Shown: positions 56,700 to 64,000 of the stretch, in pieces
Layout: each line of letters opens with the position of its first letter
Position numbering within the stretch: the first letter of the stretch is position 1
Notes under the pieces: generated by a model
What the model was told of the DNA's origin: nothing
Seen by the model: the letters and a program-made list of their open reading frames with translations, nothing else
The model's database searches: none
Source: Phallus indusiatus
Taxonomy: Eukaryota > Basidiomycota > Agaricomycetes > Phallales > Phallaceae
DNA: 64,000 nucleotides
Reading direction: 5' to 3'
Assembly: GCA_027605045.1 (NCBI GenBank)
Contig: JAQFWX010000010.1
Location: 252,879 to 316,878 of the forward strand
Translations under genes and position numbers: made by a program

Positions 56700-57216
56700 A
56701 CTTTCTAATCGGAATTCAGAAGACGCCGTTTTTTTTTGTATGTCGTATTTTATGTTCGAGACGACGTCGGACCATACCTTTGCTTATTATCAAATGGAGG
56801 TGTATCCTTTTTTCTGTATTTTGGAATGAATGTATCACACGTTCGTGATATCTTATGTACGACTATGATTCGGTCACGATTCTCTCTTTAATAGACTATA
56901 TTTTGTCTACATCGAGTCCTACCGATATTGCATTGGCTACTACAACTTTCCAAATTTACGAATTTTTGAAAAGGTATATATTTTTGCGCGTACCAACAAA
57001 TAACTCTGAACAAAGACGATTACGGGATGCATAGTAGCGAAGTAAAATAGATGAAACATGTTACAGTAAGTAGTACTTGGACAAAGCCATAATTGAATTT
57101 TGAAAATTATGACAATATCATAATGGGTATTCGTCATATATTTACGTTAGTTTCCACTCCCCACGTTATCCTCAAGAAATCCTAAAATGCCGTAAGAAAT
57201 CTGTAAAAAAATGATT
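56700..57216. other. intergenic between converging genes
   Basis: AT-rich spacer between the stop codons of the carnitine acetyltransferase and the MFS transporter. A 73-codon frame at 56627-56848 overlaps the last exon in another phase and is a shadow. Confidence 0.6.
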
Positions 57217-59322
57217 TTAAGTTGTATAACCAATATCGACCAAAGCCCGGAAGCGGTCTCCGTTGATGATCAATAAAACCAGCAACCTGTATAATCATGA
57301 GTTATGCCAGTTATGTCTTTGGTGGAAATTGCTTGCGATACGTACCCGAAAGCTATCCAAGCGCATACGGCCATGATGCCGTTTGCGACGATAACGCTCG
57401 TAGAATTTACAACTGGGAGAACTGCAGCGGACGAGACGGCACTGAATACGTGGCGGAAGGCACTACACACGGAAGAAAAGGATAAATCAGTAACATAATC
57501 CCGGAGCTTCCCTCATTCATACCCTGATACGGCCATGGCTTCCGCTCCTCGGTGACGGACAATGTCGACGAGATAAGTTGCCGATGGGGCAAGAACTGTA
57601 TCAATCTACGCCTATCGTATCAGCCAACCAAAAGCGGGAAAATGGAATGAAACAAAGCACACGTACCCCCACGCCACTGAAAAACAGACATATCAAAGAA
57701 ATAGTCAACCCAACTTTCCCAGGAATGAACGTGACCGTAAGTGCGAAAATCATCAAAGAGGCAGGAAGTAAAACAAGGCTGCCGGGAATGGTCGCCTTGA
57801 GTCTGTCTTCTGGATACCACGCGCCTTGTCGTTGTTTTTTGCCACGTATGATGGCGATATCGGCCAGTCTTCCTGCAACAGTGGCCCCAACTGTAAAAAG
57901 AATTAAAAATGTTTGTACAGGAACGAAAAGTAAATAATAAAAACCCATATTTCCTACTCCTGCTGGAAGGAAGCACAATCCTATGGTTGCAGGTGATTTA
58001 AGGCCGTATGCATCTCCCTACCCAGTGTAGCTTTAGTATTTGTTCATCGTTGTCAGAAAAAAATAAACTGACTAGTGTAAAAGCCAGTGGGACAACTAGG
58101 CCTAAAATACCGTCACCGTGCATATTCTTTCAATATTAAGGGTCTAGACTTACCATAATACGTCATAAGTGCGAATGCCGAAGAAAGGACCTGACATAAG
58201 AACGAAGAGATTAGAACACAACAGTAGTCGGTTTGCTTCTTGTTCTCACCAATAGAAGGATAACGGGACTTTTCAGCAATGTCAAAGTTGAGAACGGGCT
58301 CAACCAGACCCATCGCCAAGCTTCTTTTGACTGGTTTTCGTCATCGTCTGAACGAATCGTTCCGCTCTCCATGTTTTTCGCTCTCTCTTGTGCCAGGAGC
58401 TTGTCCAAGCCTCTAACTCCAGGGTGACTCGTCTCGGGAAGATATATCAAAACGATCGCTGCGATTCCCAATCCCATTACGGCGAGAAGCAGTTGCATGA
58501 CACGCCATGAAGCATAGGTTGCGAGTGCACCGCCAACCATTGGGGCGAGAGGTAAACCAAGTAAAATGGCCTGGCAAGTTGATCAGACTCAAGGTGCCGT
58601 AAGGAGACATCTTCTACACACCGCGAAGAAAATACCCATTCCTGTCCCTCGCTCTTCTAGTCGATATATATCAGATATAGAAGCAGCACCAACAGCTTGC
58701 ACACTGCGCGTAATTAGGGAACGGTAATTTTGATTCATCGAATAACTGACCAAGAGGCTCCGAAGGCTTGTATACATCGACCAATAACTAATACGGTAAT
58801 AGACTGAGCACATGCAGTGATGACAGATCCGAGAGCAACCATAGGAAGGGAGGATAGATATACAGGCTGGCGTCCATCTAGCAGGGCGAAGTAAGTACCA
58901 GCAAGATCGAAGATGAGGCAACGAACAGAATTCAGCGTAGGGCGCCCAAACTAGATTTCCGACTGCTATAAAAAAAATGTAAGCGCCTACGGTGTAGCTG
59001 CGATCGCGAACACAATGACTGTCAGAACTGATCAAAGAAAGAAACGCAAGGACTCACTTGACAACCTCCCCCGTAGTGTTCAAATCTCCTGCGATCTGAG
59101 GAATCGTGGGGATAAAACATCCGGAGGCGAAAGCTACGATTGTGGAGAGGTTACTTCCGAAAACTTTAACTTTACTGGCCAGGAAAAAGAAAACGTACGA
59201 GCGATGATTCCGGCTAGTGAAATAACGGCTGTAATGACTTTCTTTTTTTGACGTGTAAATCGGTCATAAGGATCAAGAACCTTGTTAGGGTTTTGAAGCA
59301 ATGGAGTACGTTCAGATGACAT
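57217..59322 (-). CDS. MFS drug:H+ antiporter, DHA1-like
   Basis: Minus-strand gene of several exons with about 12 membrane segments. The N-terminus SSERTPLLQNPNKVLDPYDR carries the ERTPLL acidic di-leucine motif typical of vacuolar/endosomal sorting. Then FASGCFIPTIPQIAGDLNTT, YTVGAYIFFIAVGNLVWAPY, FYGRQPVYLSSLPMVALGSV (motif A region), VIGRCIQAFGAS, ISDIYRLEERGTGMGIFFAV (motif C-side), PMVGGALATYASWRVMQLLL, YLPETSHPGVRGLDKLLAQE, a long charged loop, LLPASLMIFALTVTFIPGKV, and a final exon LLVLLIINGDRFRALVDIG ending at 57217. Substrate unknown; this group exports small organic compounds or drugs. ATG 59322. Confidence 0.85.
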
Positions 59323-61048
59323 AGGGAAGCCAGATGAACTAGGAAATGGAGGGTTAGGGAGAGGGATAGAGGAGTTCTGTCTGGGACTCGTATGTCAGCC
59401 TTTTAAGATCGCCCTAGAGATGTATGGAGTCATTGAATTGAACGCCATCGGCCGGTGCTTACGAAGAGGCGTTTAAATGCGATAAAAACGGCACCACCAT
59501 GTTACGATGTCTTTCGGAAAAATTTGATATCAGACAGGTAAACTCCTGCTTCATCAAAACTGTTGGTGCTTGACATCATTTAACATGCCACAGTTGAGTT
59601 TCTGAGCATGACAACTTGAAGTTTTCTGCAGAACCAAAAACAAAGCTGAAACTTGAAGCCGTCTCTTCGGCCGTAAGCCCAGACGTCCAGTCATTGAAAA
59701 TAGGATTAAACGCTGAATTTTTAATGACTCGGTCCGAAGAAGTCAGTATTACTGATAATTAAGAGGCGATGAATTGAATTATTTCTGTATTATATAGAAG
59801 AAGAGCCACAGATCATACGCACCAGTGATACGACATGAGAACGGTCCTAAAGCAGGTCTGTGACAGTCTGGTGAGTGAGCTGGCTCAGACTCTTCTGGTC
59901 CCGCCGGTTGACACCGGTTGAGACCATTTGAATTAAAACTGTCAAGATGTTCTTCCAGGCCAAGATAGCTTGATGACTACACTTTGACAGATACCGAAGC
60001 AAACAATGGCCAATTCAAAAATACAACACCAAATAGAATTTATGGACGCTTTTTGCAATATATTTTCGGTGGCACGAAGTGGGTGACTCCGAAAGTAAAA
60101 CAAGATACCCACACCGTACACAGCTCATTTGAAAGAGCTATCACAGTAAATTTGATACGTGGCGATGATGACATCTGACCTATAATTCAATTCATGTTGT
60201 ATACATCATCGTATGGATAGTAGCTTTGCTCCCGATGAGTCGGCCTAACGGTAAAAGGAAGTGATTAGCATAACGCATTTATCCCGGAATACAAGGTGAG
60301 CATTCCTCTTGATGGCGGGCTCGGAAGAACCAGAAGGGAAACTTGCTACCTCTCTGGTAAATACTATACGAACCTGATTCAAAGTCGTGTGTCTGAAACT
60401 CTAAAATACCCGGCAATGGACAAGAACAAACGCCGTGAGTGTTTTCGCCAATATCAAAAATGGACCTTTCCGTGGCTTTAAATATTTTAGATAGAAAACA
60501 ACGCCCCATTCGCGGCGAACATGTGAGAGGACTTGGTGTGAATGAGAACCATATTGTACGCATCCCGGCCAGGGTTGATATATGATATAAGACATTGTGA
60601 TTGGATCGTTAATCACGTACATCTGAATTGTGTTGAAACTCCAATTCAGATCCTCTCCGCTTTTAACCCTTTTTGGTCTGTGAGAGAGATAGGGGCCTTT
60701 TTTGATATACATTATAATCAATCAACGAGTTGGAGCCTGAGTAGAATGATGATCGCAAGACGCAAGTAGCGAAGGTTTCTAAAGGTAACATTACTACGTC
60801 ATTAACATTCATAACATACAAAAAGTTCCATAATGGTAGGACAGTGAAATGAGAAGTTCGAAGCATTGTTTTAAGTGAAGTATAGCTAGCTTAGGGATGA
60901 TACGTCAAATAGAGACGGTTCGGACACCACATGTTAAAAATACACAAACAAACGTTTCTGAAAAAGAACCAACTTCAGTTCATTCATGAAATCATAAGTA
61001 AATATCTTACCCATTTAAAGCTCAATGGAGCGTTGCTCCAAGCCCCAC
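59323..61048. other. intergenic, no gene seen
   Basis: 1.7 kb without a supported gene. Frames at 60279-60769 overlap on both strands without domains. It contains the promoter of the MFS gene and the 3' side of GPC1. Confidence 0.5.
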
Positions 61049-63020
61049 TCAAATGTTTTTCTTATCGTCGTCATAGCCGTTATTATCATTAGACCAGCCT
61101 GTATCGCTCATGCCTCTATCTCTCTCATCCAACGACAATAATGTTGATTGTAGATTTCCTTCTAACGAATCCAAATCTAATTCGGCTTTATGGTCTACGG
61201 GTGACCCATGTTGTGATGGGGTTCCGGGATGACTGACAATTTCAGCACCTCCGGGACCATAATACTCGTCGGTATGTGCCGGACTTGGAGATGTTCGTCC
61301 GGAATCCAGTAAAGGCTCGACAGGCATTGAGCTTGTGGACATTGCAGTACTCGGTCGAGATGATGAAGTTGCGTCTGCCAGTTCTTTGCGTAAAGCCTCC
61401 AGTTCTCGTTCGAACCTAAAGGATATTAGTAGAAAGCCTAGACGAGTAAACTGTGGACGAATGCGTACTTTCGTCCAAACACCTCAATGTAAAAGCCACC
61501 GCCATTCCAGACGCTGACTGCAAATATAATCCACAAGAAAATGCCACTCCAAAAGGGACTATCATAGAGAATATATATAGCGGGCAATTCGGTGATCATA
61601 GAATACACTATAGAAGAACAGTATTAGAAAAGGTGTATTATCGGAAGATAGAACTTGTTTCACATAATTGACCGGCCATGAAAGCGGGCTCCCTATTGTC
61701 AGGTTTAACGGATGATAGTGCCCTACCAATAGCGCCCCGTTTATCGTTTAGTAGCCACGAAAATGAAGTGGTTCTTAAGCCTGATTCAATTTTTTGCCGA
61801 CGATCCACTAGAAGGAATTTCCAATAGAGCGCTTGCCATACAATATCTGCATAAATATGACATGAGAGGCATTTGAATGATTTACACAATGAGACGACAT
61901 TACATGTGATACCGCTGATTAGTAACGCCTTCGGACCATTTAGATGTGGTAATTTCGCCAAGGCTGGGAAACGCATGTACGAATTCGGATAGAAATGTCT
62001 GGAATTACGAACAGCATCAGGTAAGATAAGGGCGTAAACTATTATTAAACACAAATTGTTTCTTACCGGATGATTGTAAAAGTAAAAGGAGGATACAAGT
62101 GAATAAAAAGGGAGGTAACCTTGTCCGCGTCATGAAAGACAAGACTATTGCGCCACGTTATGACAGCGCTAGCAAGCGAGCCGTGTGCGAGACAATATGA
62201 CGCAATCAGCATTGTGGTGCTGGATGGCAGAAACCAGATGTAGATTAGACATATAATGTTTGCATAATAACATAAATCGAATAAAAAGTAGTGCCAGGCT
62301 TTTCGTTTGTAAGTGTACCATCGAAGAGGAATGAGACAAAGGGCCCCAATGGTATACGCGATATGAACCCATCTAATGATAATAAAAGTTTTAAAAAAGG
62401 AAGTAGTAAGAAAGACAAGAAATTGTACGAACTCTGGAGCTATGCCAAACATGAGAGCTGATAAGGCCACAGCGTTAACACCTAGGAAGAAGGAAATCTT
62501 TTCTCGAGTGCGAACGACCTTTGTTGACTGCCAAGTCACGGCAAGTTTCGTCATACGATCGGACACCTTTTCATGTTTGTTAAGACCATTTTCCAAGGAA
62601 GTATAAGTAAGCGAGGATCTACCTTCACTTTGAACTTTTGCATCTCCTTCTCCAAGTCGACAGAATAACGAAACTCTCCCATAGGCGTACGTCTAAGAGC
62701 CTCTTCGGCACGTATCTTGAGTTTATCGCTTTGTTTCTTCAGCTGTCTTTCAAGGAGGTCTATTCGCGAGTCAAAGTACGTTTCAATCGTGTCTATATCA
62801 TAAGGGCTCAAGATAAGCAAAACGGACAACAACAAACAAAACAAGTCGCCATACCCAGCAAGGTAAATCCTGTAGTCCATCCTAACTCATCTTTGCGGAA
62901 TCTTTCAAAGGGTAGGGAGAATTGAGTCATGTTTGGAGTTGCGGGAACTCGAGAGCTCAAAGATGGGATGGAGGAAGAGCGAGGACGCGGGGATGGCGGT
63001 TCTGATATAGAGATGACCAT
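61049..63020 (-). CDS. GPC1: glycerophosphocholine acyltransferase
   Basis: Acylates glycerophosphocholine with acyl-CoA to lysophosphatidylcholine, recycling PC in the ER membrane. Seven or so exons on the minus strand. Ser/Pro-rich N-terminus, then FERFRKDELGWTTGFTLL, DTIETYFDSRIDLLERQLKK, the family blocks SDRMTKLAVTWQSTKVVRTR and EKISFFLGVNAVALSALMFG, RWVHIAYTIGALCLIPLRWY, YTYKRKAWHYFLFDLCYYAN, SYCLAHGSLASAVITWRNSL, VFHDADKVTSLFIHLYPPFT, NSYMRFPALAKLPHL, IVWQALYWKFLLVDRRQKIE, SGIFLWIIFAVSVWNGGGFY with IEVFGRK, and an acidic C-terminal tail ending at 61049. This is the GPC1 (DUF2838) family. The first ATG is at 63020; the three codons before it start with TTG. Confidence 0.92.
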
Positions 63021-64000
63021 CGTGTCCAAACCCAGGTCCTAATAAGGTAGAAAGATAATGCAGCGTTTGTGAAAAAGGACGAGTCAATTTTTTGTTGAGA
63101 TAGGAGAAAAATTATAGGTATGGATAGGAGGGAGACTAAAAGATGCGTCCGCGCACGACATCAGTTGCATCAACACGCACGCGCTCCCTGGCAGTTGCTT
63201 TGGGGGACCAAACCGTGACTCACCCAATGTCACATTCCGGCGGCTCTGCGGCTGGCACGTTCGAGGGGGGAGGGGTCATAGTTTTTCCGTTGAGACATTA
63301 TTCTGCTAGGATCTCGTTCTGCTCGCTGATGAGCTGCGAACGTTGAAATCTTGAAACATCGGAGGGATGACAGGGGATGGCCGGACTGATGTGGAAATGT
63401 GACAAAGTTTATGATGTCTTCGATTACTCCCACACTTTTTCGCGTCCATATCGCTGGCACGGTTGGCAGCTGTTGGCATCGGTAAGAGAACTCAAGTCCT
63501 AATACATAATCGTCTTCGTTGCCGCTCTATGGTAGACCATGGCCCAATGGTCCATCGCGCACAATGATTATCACGTGTTTTATTTTATTTTTTTTCTACT
63601 CTTACTTGGACCCGCGTTAACCTTTACACACTAATAGACGTGGAACCAACAGCAGGCGTACCCAGCCTAAACATCCAAGGCGCGCCGAGATGCACGTCCT
63701 TTGTAATGTTGAGTATAGTCTTGGCAAGTTGCTTTCCAATGGGATGTCGGAGGCTGAAAGTGGCTTTGTTCAGCGCCGAACTGGCATTGTGCAATTGCCA
63801 TCATCTGCCTCAACACATATGAAGACAAACTCACTATGTAACAAATCGGTACTTCATGAATCCCCCGAGAGAACAGAGATGCATGACAGTGTTGGAGAGC
63901 TGACTTCTTCAGCGGCACCGGAACGGCAGGCTGAGCCTGCGCCCCAATTGCGTTTCGGACTGATGAACCAACTTCTAGCATTGCAGTTGCGCTGAGGTCG
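63021..64000. other. GPC1 upstream region, no complete gene
   Basis: Promoter of GPC1 and following spacer. A plus-strand frame at 63690-63995 (starting MHVLCNVEYSLGKLL) may be the start of a further gene but has no recognised domain. Confidence 0.4.

Noticed and set aside
60279..60769. Overlapping frames on both strands between the MFS and GPC1 genes
   Set aside because: No domain, no consistent splice partners, and each overlaps another frame of similar length.

Overview
The window is the left end of a linear eukaryotic chromosome, most likely from a basidiomycete fungus (Agaricomycotina). It starts with about 250 bp of CCCTAAA telomere repeat. Genes have several short (about 45-70 nt) GT-AG introns. 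Family content fits this group: a DUF6533 membrane protein, a fragment resembling proteins associated with KDZ transposons, Ty3-type chromovirus LTR elements, and a fungal Tyr1-type prephenate dehydrogenase. The species cannot be named from the sequence.

Region 1 (1 to about 39.7 kb) is subtelomere. It holds direct repeats, hairpin clusters, satellites, a hAT-like MITE with an 8-bp target duplication, nested LTR retrotransposons of three families (called A, B and C here), CpG-erased islands and broken genes. One gene in it is intact and unusual: a three-exon, 897-codon gene at 14.4-17.2 kb with N-terminal zinc-finger-like motifs and a C-terminal tyrosine-recombinase-like core. East of it lies a decayed FIG4-type SAC phosphoinositide phosphatase between two inverted copies (about 1.38 kb each) of a serine-rich gene segment.

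Region 2 (39.7-63 kb) is ordinary gene-dense euchromatin: a PHD/SET-like chromatin protein, a small Cys-rich secreted protein, a ComA/HSA32-like protein, tRNA-Thr(UGU) with an intron, prephenate dehydrogenase TYR1, divergently paired with a thiol/thiocyanate-type methyltransferase, a DUF6533 membrane protein, a carnitine acetyltransferase, an MFS drug transporter and the glycerophosphocholine acyltransferase GPC1. These reading frames stay open through many splice junctions. That makes the frameshifts in the subtelomeric FIG4 copy look like real decay rather than poor sequence quality.

The best candidates for something new are the stand-alone recombinase-like protein near the telomere, the Tf1/sushi-like self-priming signature of LTR family A, and two tracts of about 0.8 and 1.5 kb with almost no CpG. 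The last point to methylation-driven mutation of repeats. Exon boundaries were read by eye, so splice sites are provisional.
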